Shown: in pieces, positions 52,026 to 61,481 of the stretch
Layout of the letters: every line of letters begins with the position of its first letter
How positions within the stretch are numbered: position 1 is the stretch's first letter
Source of the DNA: Endosaccharibacter trunci
Lineage (GTDB): Bacteria; Pseudomonadota; Alphaproteobacteria; Acetobacterales; Acetobacteraceae
DNA length: 64,000 nucleotides
NCBI GenBank assembly: GCA_024515975.1
Contig: JAMSKV010000004.1
Coordinates: 1-64,000, forward strand
Direction: 5' to 3'
Notes under the pieces: generated by a model
Told to the model about the DNA's origin: nothing
The model's database searches: none
What the model saw: the letters and a program-made list of their open reading frames with translations, nothing else
Made by a program: the position numbers and the translations under genes

Positions 52026-52943
52026 GTGTCGCCGCTTTCCCTGATCCGCGCCTTCGTTCGCCTCGTTCTCACGCTCGCCCTGGTCGGCGCCGCCTGCGTG
52101 CTCGGCTTGTCGCTCTGGCGCACCTACATGGTTTCGCCCTGGACGCGGGACGGGCGCGTGCGCGCCTACGTGGTCGACATCGCGCCGGAAGTGTCCGGCA
52201 CGGTGGTATCGGTGCCGGTGCGCGACAACCAGCTCGTGCACAAGGGCGACCCGCTCTTCGTGATCGATCCGGTGCGCTTCCGTCTGGCCATCGCGGAAGC
52301 GCAAGCCAGGCTGACCGCCGCCCGCGAGGATCTGCGCCTGCGCCAATCCGACGCCAGGCGACGCGCCGGATTGTCCGGCATCGTGTCGGCGGAAGAGCAG
52401 GAACGCTTCAGTTCGGTCGCGGCAACGCAGGCCGCCGCGGTGGACCAGGCGCAGGCGGCGCTCGATGTCGCGAAACTCAATCTGCAGCGCGCCACCCTGT
52501 ATTCGCCGGTCAACGGCTACGTGACGAACCTGTCGCTGCGTGTGGGCGACTACGTGAATGCCGGCCAGGCGCGCATTGCCGTGCTTGATCGCGACAGTTT
52601 CTGGGTCAACGGCTATTTCGAGGAAACCAAGATCCACGGAATTGCGCCCGGCGCGCCGGCGCGGATCAAGCTGATGGGCTTCAAGCCGCTGCTGCGCGGG
52701 CATGTGGACAGCCTTGCCGCCGGCATCAACGACCAGAACGGCAATCCCGACAGGCTGGGCCTGCAGGATGTGAATCCGGTGTTCACCTGGGTGCGTCTGG
52801 CGCAGCGCATCCCGGTGCGGATCCATATCGACTCGGTGCCGCCGGGCGTGGTGCTGGCGGCCGGCATGACCTGTTCGGTCGCGGTGGGGCCGGAGACGAC
52901 GGATCGCGTGCATCTTTCGAGCTGGCTGCAGGATCATTTGTGA
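52026..52943 (+). CDS. HlyD-type membrane fusion protein (AaeA-like)
   Basis: 305 aa from GTG 52026. N-terminal anchor helix (AFVRLVLTLALVGAACVLGL), lipoyl-like half DIAPEVSGTVVSVPVRDNQL, helical hairpin with repeats (AQARLTAAREDLRLRQ), second lipoyl half LYSPVNGYVTNLSLRVGDYV, and a C-terminal barrel. Bridges the FUSC pump to the outer-membrane channel. Confidence 0.88.
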   Translation: MSPLSLIRAFVRLVLTLALVGAACVLGLSLWRTYMVSPWTRDGRVRAYVVDIAPEVSGTVVSVPVRDNQLVHKGDPLFVIDPVRFRLAIAEAQARLTAAREDLRLRQSDARRRAGLSGIVSAEEQERFSSVAATQAAAVDQAQAALDVAKLNLQRATLYSPVNGYVTNLSLRVGDYVNAGQARIAVLDRDSFWVNGYFEETKIHGIAPGAPARIKLMGFKPLLRGHVDSLAAGINDQNGNPDRLGLQDVNPVFTWVRLAQRIPVRIHIDSVPPGVVLAAGMTCSVAVGPETTDRVHLSSWLQDHL

Positions 52944-52957
52944 GGGGAGCCGGTGCG

Positions 52958-54427
52958 ATGAAGCGCATTCCCTTCGCGCTGGCCGTGCTGCTCGCTGGCT
53001 GCAAGGTGGGCCCCGGCTATCGGCCGCCGGAGACGGTGGTGCCCGCGAACTGGAGCGAGCATGCGGCCACGCCGGACGAGCTGAGCCGCACCGAGGCGCA
53101 GATGAAGCGATGGTGGGCCAGCTTCCACGATCCGATGCTCGATCGTCTGGTGGAGCAGACCATTCGCGGCAATTACGACATCCGGATCCAATCGGAGCGG
53201 CTCCTGGCGGCGCGCGATCTCCGCGACCAGATCGCGGCACAGCTTCGCCCGCAGGTGGATCTCCTGGGCGCCGCCGGCATCCAGAGATTCAGCACGACGC
53301 TGCAATTCCCGCCTCTGCCCGGGATCTCGTCGGATAGCCGCCAATGGGAATACGGCACGACGGCGAGCTGGCAGATCGATCTGTTCGGCCGCATCCGCCG
53401 TTCGGTGGAGGCGCAAGATGCCGCGGTGGCGGCCGGGGTGGAGGAACGGCGAGGCACGTTGATCTCCGCCGTGGCCGAGGTGGCGACCGATTACTGCACG
53501 CTGCGCGTGACGCAGCAGCAGGTGGAGATCGCGCGCAAGAACATCGCCGCCGCCGACGAGGCGTTGAAGCTGACGCAGAAGGTCTATGCGGAAGGGCTCG
53601 GGACCACGCTGGCGGTGGCGCAGGCCCAGGCGCAGCTCGAAACCGAACAGGCGACCTTGCAGCCGCTGCAAACGCGGATCGCGCAGCTTTCGCACGCGAT
53701 CGCCCTGCTGGCCGGCGCCCTTCCGGCCGCCGACGAGGCCGAACTGGCCGAACCCGCGCCGCCGCCCGAGGTTCCGGCCCTGCCCGTGGCGCTGCCGTCC
53801 ACCGTGATCGCCAACCGGCCCGACATCCGTGCGCGGGAACGGCAGTTCGCGCAGGCGACCGCGCGCATCGGCGTGGCCATCGCGCAGCTCTACCCGTCCT
53901 TCAGCGTGCCTCTGTCGTTCACGCCCATGTCCAGCATGGTGCACGAGCTGATGACGGCCAGCAGCCTGGCGTGGTCGGCACTGCTTCAGGCCAGTATCCC
54001 GGTCTATCACGGCGGCAGCCTGCGGGCGCAGGTGCGGGGCGCGCGCGCCGAGGCGGAAGCGGCGCGCCTGGCCTACCAGAACACGGTCCTGCACGCCTTC
54101 GGCGAGGTGGAGGACCGTCTGGTGGCCTACAGCAACGATGCCATCCGCGCCCGGACCCTGCACGACGCGGCGCGGGACGATGCGCTGGCGATGGAGCGCG
54201 CCCGGCGCCTCTACGCAGCCGGCCTCAGCGGCTTTCTCGACGTTCTGACCGCCGAACGTCAGGCCTACGAGGGCGAGAACGCGGCGGCGCTGGGCGAGCT
54301 GGCGCGCATGCAGGATGCCATCGGGCTCTACACGGCCATGGGGGCCGGCTGGCAGGACGTGGAGCTGCCCGATCCCCTGCCGGTAACGGTGGCGCAGCAG
54401 AATGCGGCGGCGCACCGGGCGCGTTGA
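52958..54427 (+). CDS. Outer-membrane efflux channel, NodT family lipoprotein
   Basis: 489 aa from ATG 52958, chosen because GAGGGGAG lies upstream and the signal peptide RIPFALAVLLAGC with lipobox LAGC starts there; GTG 52940 is in frame. Two TolC-type repeats follow (LVEQTIRGNYDIRIQSERLL; VIANRPDIRARERQFAQAT), with ASIPVYHGGSLRAQVRGAR in the second. Completes the three-part efflux system. Last gene of the operon. Confidence 0.9.
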   Translation: MKRIPFALAVLLAGCKVGPGYRPPETVVPANWSEHAATPDELSRTEAQMKRWWASFHDPMLDRLVEQTIRGNYDIRIQSERLLAARDLRDQIAAQLRPQVDLLGAAGIQRFSTTLQFPPLPGISSDSRQWEYGTTASWQIDLFGRIRRSVEAQDAAVAAGVEERRGTLISAVAEVATDYCTLRVTQQQVEIARKNIAAADEALKLTQKVYAEGLGTTLAVAQAQAQLETEQATLQPLQTRIAQLSHAIALLAGALPAADEAELAEPAPPPEVPALPVALPSTVIANRPDIRARERQFAQATARIGVAIAQLYPSFSVPLSFTPMSSMVHELMTASSLAWSALLQASIPVYHGGSLRAQVRGARAEAEAARLAYQNTVLHAFGEVEDRLVAYSNDAIRARTLHDAARDDALAMERARRLYAAGLSGFLDVLTAERQAYEGENAAALGELARMQDAIGLYTAMGAGWQDVELPDPLPVTVAQQNAAAHRAR

Positions 54428-54564
54428 GTGGGCGCATTGACGGGGCGCATTGACTGGGCGAGTGTATTCGCCGTCATTCGGCGGTGCGCAGGCATCCTGG
54501 GGCCCCAAAACGCGTTGGAATGCACGATCCGGCTGGCGCCGGTCTTCGCAATGCGAGGCTTACG

Positions 54565-54777
54565 ATGGCTTTGTTCGATGGATCTCCGGTTCTGGAAGTG
54601 GTGCCGCTCGAAAACGGGCGGTTCGGCGTACGCGCCACGGGCGGCAACGCGCTCGGGCGCATCGTCGAGGAGTTCGATACCGAGAACGAGGCGGATAACT
54701 GGGTCGCCGCCCATTCCAAGCTCTCCTTCGGCGGCAGCGGAATCCTGAAGCCGGGCGACGGGCAGAACGTCGCCTGA
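54565..54777 (+). CDS. 70-aa small protein, unknown
   Basis: ATG 54565 with GAGG upstream. Compact sequence ALFDGSPVLEVVPLENGRFG with NALGRIVEEFDTENEADNWV, a beta-beta-alpha pattern. No family recognised. Upstream, 54430-54454 holds two tandem copies of GGGCGCATTGAC. Confidence 0.6.
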   Translation: MALFDGSPVLEVVPLENGRFGVRATGGNALGRIVEEFDTENEADNWVAAHSKLSFGGSGILKPGDGQNVA

Positions 54778-54923
54778 GCATCCGACCTGAGCATCCGACC
54801 GGCCGGGTGCCGTCGCGGCACCCGCCGCCAACGTCTGCTTCGCTGGCACCCATGCGGCAGAACCGGTTCCCGAGCCCTCCCACCCCCTGCTAAGGCGATC
54901 GGGGCAGAGGGAGGTCGCGTACG

Positions 54924-56156
54924 ATGGCAACACCGAACAGCGCGGGGACGATGGCGGCGACGCTCGCCCCGGCCATGCGTCCGGCCAACGCGGCCAGCGC
55001 GATCCTGCTCACCGTCACCGTCTGCCACCTGCTCAACGATTCCATGCAGGCGCTGTTGCCGGCGATCTATCCGCAATTGAAGCGCGATTTCTCGCTGTCC
55101 TTCGGGCAGATCGGTTTTCTGACCCTGACCTACCAGATCGTGGCGTCGCTGCTGCAGCCGCTGATCGGCCAGTATACCGATCGCCGTAAGCTGCCCTGGT
55201 CCTTGTCGGTCGGCATGCTGTTCACGCTGTTCGGGCTGTTGACGCTGGCGCTGGCCGGCACCTACCCGCACCTGCTGCTGGGCGCGGTGCTGCTCGGCAT
55301 CGGCTCCTCGATCTTTCATCCGGAATCCTCGCGCATCGCCCGCATGGCGTCGGGCGGGCGGTTCGGCTACGCGCAATCGCTGTTCCAGGTGGGCGGCAAT
55401 CTCGGCACGTCGCTGGGGCCGCTGATGGCCGCCTTCGTGGTGCTGCCGCTGGGGCGGCCGAGCCTGGCCTGGTTCTGCCTGCTGGCGCTCCTGGGTTCGG
55501 TGCTCCAGGCCGGCGTGGGACGATGGTATGCGCAGCAGCCGCCTCCGGTGGCGCGGGCGCGGGCGCATCACGTGGCGCTGGGACGGGGGCGGATCGCCGG
55601 CGCGCTGGCGGTTCTGATCGCGCTGGTGTTCTCCAAGTATTTCTATCTGGCCAGCTTCTCCTCGTACTACATCTTCTTCCTGATCCACCGCTTCGGCGTT
55701 TCGGTGCAGGCGGCGCAGACCGATCTGTTCGTGTTCCTGGGCGCGGTGGCGGCGGGAACCTTCATCGGCGGTCCGGTCGGCGACAGGATCGGCCGCAAGA
55801 GCGTGATCTGGGTGTCGATCCTGGGCGTGCTGCCGTTCAGCCTTCTGCTGCCGCATGTGGGGCTGATCGCGACGACCTGCCTGAGCGCTGTGATCGGCCT
55901 GATCCTGTCCTCGGCGTTCTCGGCCATCCTGGTGTATGCGACCGAGCTGCTGCCGGGGCGTGTCGGCATGGTGTCGGGCCTGTTCTTCGGGCTGGCGTTC
56001 GGCATGGGCGGGCTCGGCGCGGCGCTGCTCGGCATGCTGGCGGACGCGAAGGGCATCGTGTTCGTCTACGATGTCTGCGCCTTCCTGCCCGCCATCGGCA
56101 TCCTGACGGCGCTTCTGCCCAATCTGGACGCGCCACGCGGCGCACGGCGCGCCTGA
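54924..56156 (+). CDS. fsr: MFS transporter, fosmidomycin-resistance (Fsr) type
   Basis: 410 aa with 12 helices. Signature: LTVTVCHLLNDSMQALLPA, YPQLKRDFSLSFGQIGFLTL, TDRRKLPW, and GIGSSIFHPESSRIARMASG with FQVGGNLGTSLGPL, typical of Fsr pumps. GGGAGGT precedes ATG. Exports fosmidomycin-like compounds in E. coli; natural substrate unknown. Confidence 0.9.
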   Translation: MATPNSAGTMAATLAPAMRPANAASAILLTVTVCHLLNDSMQALLPAIYPQLKRDFSLSFGQIGFLTLTYQIVASLLQPLIGQYTDRRKLPWSLSVGMLFTLFGLLTLALAGTYPHLLLGAVLLGIGSSIFHPESSRIARMASGGRFGYAQSLFQVGGNLGTSLGPLMAAFVVLPLGRPSLAWFCLLALLGSVLQAGVGRWYAQQPPPVARARAHHVALGRGRIAGALAVLIALVFSKYFYLASFSSYYIFFLIHRFGVSVQAAQTDLFVFLGAVAAGTFIGGPVGDRIGRKSVIWVSILGVLPFSLLLPHVGLIATTCLSAVIGLILSSAFSAILVYATELLPGRVGMVSGLFFGLAFGMGGLGAALLGMLADAKGIVFVYDVCAFLPAIGILTALLPNLDAPRGARRA

Positions 56157-56833
56157 GCCTCCCGCCCCTCCCCGCCCGGCTGTTCGAGGACAGGCGCTTC
56201 GTGGTGCTGAACAAGCCGGCCGGCCTGCCGGTTCATCCCGGCCCGCGCGGCGGGGCGTCGGTGGAGGACTGGTTCCCGCTGCTGTCGCGCCGCGCGGACG
56301 GGCCGTGGCTGGCGCATCGTCTCGACGCCGACACCGCCGGCTGCCTGGTGGTGGCATTGCGAAAGGCGGCGCTGATCGCGGCGCAGGGCTGCTTCGCCGA
56401 CGGGCGGGCCGGGAAACGCTACTGGGCGGTGGTGTCGGGCGCGCCGGCCGCATCGTCGGGCGAGATCGACGCGCCTTTGCTGAAGCACAGCGACAGGAGC
56501 GGCTGGCGCATGCGGGTCGATCCGTCGGGACAGGCAGCGCGCACGCGCTGGCAGATTCTGGGCCGCGCCCCCGGGCGGGCCTGGCTGGAGCTGGAACTCC
56601 TGTCCGGCCGCACCCACCAGGCCCGTGCGCATTGCGCGCATCTGGGCCTGCCGATCCTGGGCGATCCGGTCTATGGCGACGGGGTCGGCCAGGCTGAAGG
56701 CGGCGGGCTGCATCTGCTGGCGCGGTCGATCGCCCTGCCGCTCGATCCGCCCGTGTCCGCCGTCGCCCCGCCGCCGCCGCATATGCGGGACGCGCTCGAA
56801 CGCTGCGGCTGGAGCGCGTCAGCCGGGCCCTGA
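56153..56833 (+). CDS. RNA pseudouridine synthase (RluA-like)
   Basis: About 226 aa. Catalytic motif AHRLDADTAGCLVV with the Asp nucleophile, KRYWAVVSG, LLSGRTHQARAHCAHLG and ILGDPVYGDG. Converts uridine to pseudouridine in rRNA or tRNA; target unknown. No ATG, GTG or TTG fits: LPARLFEDRRFVVLNKPAG is needed for the fold and the first usable codon is CTG 56153, which overlaps the fsr stop (CTGA). Start therefore uncertain. Overlaps the convergent regulator gene by 15 bases. Confidence 0.85.
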   Translation: MSLPPLPARLFEDRRFVVLNKPAGLPVHPGPRGGASVEDWFPLLSRRADGPWLAHRLDADTAGCLVVALRKAALIAAQGCFADGRAGKRYWAVVSGAPAASSGEIDAPLLKHSDRSGWRMRVDPSGQAARTRWQILGRAPGRAWLELELLSGRTHQARAHCAHLGLPILGDPVYGDGVGQAEGGGLHLLARSIALPLDPPVSAVAPPPPHMRDALERCGWSASAGP

Positions 56834-57649
56834 GGCTCCGGCCAGAAGCCGGTCGATCCGCACCACATCCTCCGCGGTGGCGGGGTTGTAGACCAGCATG
56901 GACAGGTCCGGCCGCCCTTCCACGGCAAACGAGCAGTAATCCATCGCAACCTCGCCGATCGCCGGATGGCGCAAACGCTTGGTGCCCTCGCCCTTTGCCA
57001 GCACCGTCCTGTCCTGCCACAGGACCGCGAACAGGGCGCTTTTCCGGCACAGCTCCTCCACCAGTCCCGACGCCGCCGCTTCGGCGCCCGCGCGGACGAT
57101 ATCGGCCCGGAACGCACCGACCAGGAAACGGGCCAGAGCGTCCCAGTCCTGTTGCAGCGCCTGGAGGGCGGGCTGGAGGAACAGGCGTCGCAGGACGTTG
57201 CGCTCTTCCGGCGGAAGGATCGCGAAATCGGTCAGGATCAGGGACGTGGCGCGATTCCAGCCGATCACGTCCCAGCACGCGGTGCGGATCAGGGCCGGGC
57301 TGCGGGGAAACGCGTCCAGCACCGCCTGCAGGCGCGGTGTGATGCCGCCGGACGGGCGGTAGCGCACCTCCGGCGGACGGCCCAGCCCGATCAGGAACAG
57401 ATGCTCGCGCTCCGCCTCGTCGAGGGCGAGCGCACCCGCCACGCGGCCCAGCACCTCGGCCGAGGGCGGGCCGCCGCGGCCTTGTTCCAGCAGCGTGTAC
57501 CAGGTGACGCTGATGCAGGCGCGCTGCGCCACCTCCTCGCGGCGCAGGCCGAGCGTCCGGCGACGGGCGCCCGTGGCGATGCCCAGGGCGGAGGGATCGA
57601 GCCGCGTGCGCCGGTCGCGCAGAAAGCGGCCCAGGCTGTTGTCGCGCAT
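56819..57649 (-). CDS. HTH regulator with MmyB-like ligand-binding domain
   Basis: 276 aa from ATG 57649 (57673 possible). N-terminal HTH: RRRTLGLRREEVAQRACISV then TWYTLLEQGRG. The C-terminal MmyB-type domain (LIRTACWDVIGWNRATSLIL to HPAIGEVAMDYCSFAV) probably binds a small lipid or metabolite. It is divergent from an SDR gene, a classic arrangement in which this regulator type controls its neighbour. The 57650-57778 gap holds ATACcaGTAT (57694-57703) as a possible operator core. Confidence 0.88.
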   Translation of the reverse strand: MRDNSLGRFLRDRRTRLDPSALGIATGARRRTLGLRREEVAQRACISVTWYTLLEQGRGGPPSAEVLGRVAGALALDEAEREHLFLIGLGRPPEVRYRPSGGITPRLQAVLDAFPRSPALIRTACWDVIGWNRATSLILTDFAILPPEERNVLRRLFLQPALQALQQDWDALARFLVGAFRADIVRAGAEAAASGLVEELCRKSALFAVLWQDRTVLAKGEGTKRLRHPAIGEVAMDYCSFAVEGRPDLSMLVYNPATAEDVVRIDRLLAGASGPG

Positions 57650-57778
57650 CGCGCCGGTTGTTCCGTCGGGCATCCGGGTCCGATCCTGGCAGGGATCATA
57701 CCAGTATAACGTCCAGGCTTTTCGGGAGCGACCGGGAGGCGGACGGTCCGCGCTTCAACAAGCACGGATCGATTTCTC

Positions 57779-58657
57779 ATGCGCGTTTTCGTCACGGGCG
57801 CCACCGGCTTCGTCGGCTCCGCCCTGGTCCAGGAGCTGCTGTCGCACGGCCATCAGGTGCTGGGCCTGTCGCGTTCGGCCGAGAAGGGCGCCGGGCTGGC
57901 GGCGTCCGGTGCGGAGGTGCTGCACGGCACCCTCGACGACACGGAGCTGCTGCGCGATACGGCCGGGCAAGTCGATGCGGTGGCGCATCTCGGCTTCAAC
58001 CACGATTTCAGCCGCTTCGCCGAGAACTGCGCGCTGGACGAGCGCGCGATCGCGGCGATCGGCGGCGGGCTTTCACCCGAGACGCCGTTTCTGGTCACGT
58101 CCGGCGTCGCCCTTCTGGCCCGGGATCGCCCGGCGACCGAAGCCGACCGGCACCCGGACGATCTCGATTTTCCGCGCCGTTCGGAAAAGGCGGCGCGGAC
58201 CCTGGCGGCGCGCGGCTTGCGTGCCGGCACGGTGCGTCTGCCGCCCACCACGCACGGCATCGGCGATCACGGCTTCGTCGCCATGCTGGCGGCACGGGCG
58301 TGGGAGACCGGCGTGTCCGGCTTCGTCGAAGAGGCCGACATCAGCTGGGCGGCGACGCACTGCACCGACGCGGCGCAACTGTTCCGCCTGGCGCTGGAAG
58401 ACGGGGTGCGGCAGCCGGTGTATCACGCGATCGCCGAGCAAGGCGTGCCGTTCCGCCAGATCGCGGACGCGATCGGCCGGGCGATGAAGGTCCCGGTGGA
58501 ACCCCGCCCGCCGGCGCATTTCGGCTGGATGGCGCCCTTCGTCAGCACCAACATGGCCGCGACGGGCGAGCAGACGGCGGCGCGTCTCGGCTGGAAAGCG
58601 ACCGGGCCGGATCTGCTCTCCGACCTGGCCGACCCGCGCTATTTCACCACGGACTGA
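57779..58657 (+). CDS. SDR family oxidoreductase
   Basis: 292 aa, atypical/extended SDR. NAD(P) loop GATGFVGSALVQEL at residues 7-20, LSRSAEKG, and a C-terminal GWKATGPDLLSDL. The usual YxxxK is not evident: the region expected to hold it reads HPDDLDFPRRSEKAARTLAA, so Tyr may be lost or replaced and activity may be binding or epimerase-like. Controlled probably by the divergent HTH regulator. Confidence 0.85.
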   Translation: MRVFVTGATGFVGSALVQELLSHGHQVLGLSRSAEKGAGLAASGAEVLHGTLDDTELLRDTAGQVDAVAHLGFNHDFSRFAENCALDERAIAAIGGGLSPETPFLVTSGVALLARDRPATEADRHPDDLDFPRRSEKAARTLAARGLRAGTVRLPPTTHGIGDHGFVAMLAARAWETGVSGFVEEADISWAATHCTDAAQLFRLALEDGVRQPVYHAIAEQGVPFRQIADAIGRAMKVPVEPRPPAHFGWMAPFVSTNMAATGEQTAARLGWKATGPDLLSDLADPRYFTTD

Positions 58658-58691
58658 GGGACGAAGGCGCGGATCACCGCAGCCGCCTGGT

Positions 58692-59630
58692 CTACGGCGC
58701 CTTCCAGACCGCGTCGGCGACGGTGATTTTCGCCGGCAGCAGGTGCTGTGCCAGGAAGGCGTCGGCGATGCGCTGCTGTTCGGCCACCACGTCGGGCGTC
58801 ATCGGCTGCACGCCATAGGTGAGCCGGTCCAGCGCCTTGCGCACCACGGGCAGGGGCAGGCCCGTATCGCTGGCCAGATACTGGCTGGCCTCGCCCTTGT
58901 GCGCCTCGCTCCAGGCATCCGAGGCGGCGATCTGCTTCAGCAGGACCTGGATCAGGTCCGGGTTCTTCCGGGCAAAGCCGCGTTCGGCGAGAAAAAACTG
59001 CCGGTTGCCGACCACGCCCTCGGCCCAGGTGAGCACCCGCGTGGGTTTGGCCTCCTGCACGGCGGAGAGGTACGGGTCCCAGATCGCCCAGGAATCGATC
59101 CGTCCGCTATCGAAGGCCGGCCGCGCGGCGCCGGGCACCAGGAACACGGGCTCGATATCGGCCATGGTCAGTCCGGCCTTCGCCAGCGCGGCCAGCAGCA
59201 GCCAGTGCACGTTGGATGCGCGGTTGAGCGCGACCTGCTTGCCCCTGAGACCCGCCACGTCCCGGATCGGGCTCGATTCCGGCACGATGATCGCCTCGCC
59301 ATACGGCGCGACCGGCTCGTGGCCGACATAGACCACGCGATTGCTGGAGGCCTGGGCGAAGATGGGCGGTGCATCGCCGGTGATGCCGAAATCCACCGCG
59401 CCCGCGCCGATCGCCTGCAGCAATTGCGGGCCGGCGGCGAACTCGCTCCAGGCGACGGTCACGTTGCTGCCGGCCAGCGCCTTTTCCAGCAGGCCGGTGT
59501 GCTTCAGCAGGATCAGCGTGCCGTAGCGCTGGTAGCCGATGCGTAGGGTGCGCGCCGCGTCGGCGGCCAATGCGTTGCCCGCGGTCAGGATGGCGGGAAC
59601 GGCGCCGAGCAGGGTGCGTCGTGAGAGCAT
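58692..59630 (-). CDS. ssuA: Aliphatic sulfonate ABC transporter substrate-binding protein
   Basis: 312 aa from ATG 59630. Signal peptide SRRTLLGAVPAILTAGNALA with twin Arg. Binding-protein fold: LRIGYQRYGTLILLKHTGLL, FAAGPQLLQAIGAGAVDFGI, LRGKQVALNRASNVHWLL and DSWAIWDPYLSAVQ, the SsuA pattern. Captures alkanesulfonates for uptake under sulfate limitation. No ssuB/ssuC lies adjacent. Divergent from ssuD. Confidence 0.9.
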   Translation of the reverse strand: MLSRRTLLGAVPAILTAGNALAADAARTLRIGYQRYGTLILLKHTGLLEKALAGSNVTVAWSEFAAGPQLLQAIGAGAVDFGITGDAPPIFAQASSNRVVYVGHEPVAPYGEAIIVPESSPIRDVAGLRGKQVALNRASNVHWLLLAALAKAGLTMADIEPVFLVPGAARPAFDSGRIDSWAIWDPYLSAVQEAKPTRVLTWAEGVVGNRQFFLAERGFARKNPDLIQVLLKQIAASDAWSEAHKGEASQYLASDTGLPLPVVRKALDRLTYGVQPMTPDVVAEQQRIADAFLAQHLLPAKITVADAVWKAP

Positions 59631-59747
59631 GGGCGGACTCCATCGAGATCCCGTGCTTTGCATTATTCACACGATCGGTCCAGTCTATCCGCCAAGAATC
59701 ACCACGAATGATCGTTCTTTACGGTCTTCCGCCGCAGGAGCTCGCTC

Positions 59748-60962
59748 ATGCCAGACGCCATCCTTCCCCTGGATCACGAGGCCGGTCTCGCGGCCTCGGG
59801 CGCCGCCGCGGAATGCGATGTGCTGTGGTTTCTGCCCACCCATGGCGACGGACGCTATCTCGGCTCGCAGCTCGGCGCGCGTCACGTCACGCTGAACTAT
59901 CTGAGCCAGATCGCGCGCGCGGCGGACGAGCTCGGCTATTTCGGCATGCTGCTGCCGACAGGCAAGAGCTGCGAGGATAGCTGGGTGGTGGCGTCGTCGA
60001 TGATTCCGCTGACGCAGCGCGTGCGGTTTCTGGTCGCGGTGCGTCCGGGCCTGAGCGAGCCGTCCATGACCGCACGCATGGCCGCGACCTTCGACCGGCT
60101 CAGCAACGGACGCCTGCTGGTGAATGTGGTGACGGGCGGCGATCCGAGCGAACTGGCCGGCGACGGCGTGTTTCTGGACCACACCGCGCGCTACGAGGCC
60201 ACCGCCGAGTATCTGGAAGTCTGGCGCCGGATGATGCGTGGCGAGACCGTCGACTTCGACGGCAGGCATCTGAGTTCCAAGGGCGGCAAGCTGCTCTATC
60301 CGCCGGTGCAGGCGCCCTATCCGCCATTGTATTTCGGCGGCTCGTCCGGCGTCGGCCAGGAGGTCGCGGCAGACCATGTGGACGTGTATCTCACCTGGGG
60401 CGAGCCGCCTGCGGCGGTGAAGGAGAAGATCGACGCCGTGAGGGCGCTGGCCGCCGCGCGCGGGCGCAGCCTGAGCTTCGGCATCCGGCTGCATGTGATC
60501 GTGCGCGAGACATCAGAGGAAGCGTGGGCAGCGGCGGACTCGCTGATCCGTCATCTGGATGAGGCCGATATCGCCAAGGCCCAGGCCGCCTTCGCGAAAT
60601 TCGACAGCGTGGGCCAGCAACGGATGGCCGAGCTGCACAAAGGCGGTCGCGACAACCTGGTGGTGTCGCCCAATCTCTGGGCCGGGGTCGGGCTGGTGCG
60701 CGGCGGCGCCGGCACCGCGCTGGTGGGCAGCCCGGACGAGGTCGCCGCGCGCATGAAGGAATACATGGCGCTGGGCATCGATCGGTTCATCCTGAGCGGC
60801 TACCCGCATCTGGAGGAATGCTATCGTTTCGCCGAGCTGGTGTTCCCGAAGCTGCCGCTACGGGCGACCACGGGGAACGGTCTGGGCCCGGCGCATCATG
60901 GCGGGCCGTTCGGCGAGGTGATCGCGAACGTAAGCGCGCCGACGCATGGCGGGCGGGGATAG
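59748..60962 (+). CDS. ssuD: FMNH2-dependent alkanesulfonate monooxygenase
   Basis: 404 aa. Luciferase-like TIM barrel: [68 protein letters not shown] and [20 protein letters not shown], all SsuD hallmarks. Releases sulfite from alkanesulfonates using FMNH2 from a separate reductase; SsuE is not adjacent. A GC-rich hairpin follows its stop. Confidence 0.93.
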   Translation: MPDAILPLDHEAGLAASGAAAECDVLWFLPTHGDGRYLGSQLGARHVTLNYLSQIARAADELGYFGMLLPTGKSCEDSWVVASSMIPLTQRVRFLVAVRPGLSEPSMTARMAATFDRLSNGRLLVNVVTGGDPSELAGDGVFLDHTARYEATAEYLEVWRRMMRGETVDFDGRHLSSKGGKLLYPPVQAPYPPLYFGGSSGVGQEVAADHVDVYLTWGEPPAAVKEKIDAVRALAAARGRSLSFGIRLHVIVRETSEEAWAAADSLIRHLDEADIAKAQAAFAKFDSVGQQRMAELHKGGRDNLVVSPNLWAGVGLVRGGAGTALVGSPDEVAARMKEYMALGIDRFILSGYPHLEECYRFAELVFPKLPLRATTGNGLGPAHHGGPFGEVIANVSAPTHGGRG

Positions 60963-60967
60963 GGTGC

Positions 60968-60986
60968 TGCGGGGCTTTGCCCCGCA
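60968..60986. terminator. Palindromic hairpin after ssuD
   Basis: TGCGGGGC (60968-60975), loop TTT, GCCCCGCA (60979-60986), 5 bases after the ssuD stop. Similar in style to the ilvN-ilvB palindromes. No T-run; may stabilise or end the transcript. From 60987 to 61481 I see no supported gene, only an AT-rich stretch near 61306-61345. Confidence 0.6.
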
Positions 60987-61481
60987 CGCCCCGGAAACGG
61001 GCCGTGGCGCCTTTCATCTCCCGTCTCGGGATGCGGGCTCCAGGGCCGTTTTGCGCCCGAACAGGCGGGGCCGGAACGCGTAGCCGGCGGCTGCGCGCCC
61101 GGCTGAGACGGCAGGGCGAAAGAGGGGCGGACCGAGCCGAATGTCCGAGCGGGGCCGCTCCCTGCACGATCACCTCGCCCCAGCAGCCTCCGTCACTCTA
61201 ACGGAACAACCGCGTGGTTGGTCGGCAAAGGCTGGCGCGGCGCCGAACGATCTTCGATCGCATCGACCGTGCGCACCCAAACCTCCCGACACACGGAATT
61301 CCGTCATTGTGCATCGTTTATTATTATATTGACCTTTAATGATTCGTTGAATAGCCTCGGCGCAGTCACGGGAGAGCAGAGATGCGGACGACCAGCCCCT
61401 GTTGTTGAGCGAACACCATCCGCCGCGCGGATGTTTTCGTCTGACGACAGATCGCCACACGGTGAACGAGGGGTTACAGCC

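Noticed and set aside
54474-57278. A long minus-strand frame across fsr and the pseudouridine synthase
   Set aside because: Antisense to recognised genes; only 56819-57649 on that strand, in another frame, is real.
60818-61201. Plus-strand frame of 127 codons past ssuD
   Set aside because: Mostly antisense or out of frame with ssuD, then low-complexity Arg-rich; no ribosome site.
61306-61345. Sigma-70 promoter
   Set aside because: AT-rich hexamer-like words exist, but the spacing between them is about 12 bases, so no clear promoter.
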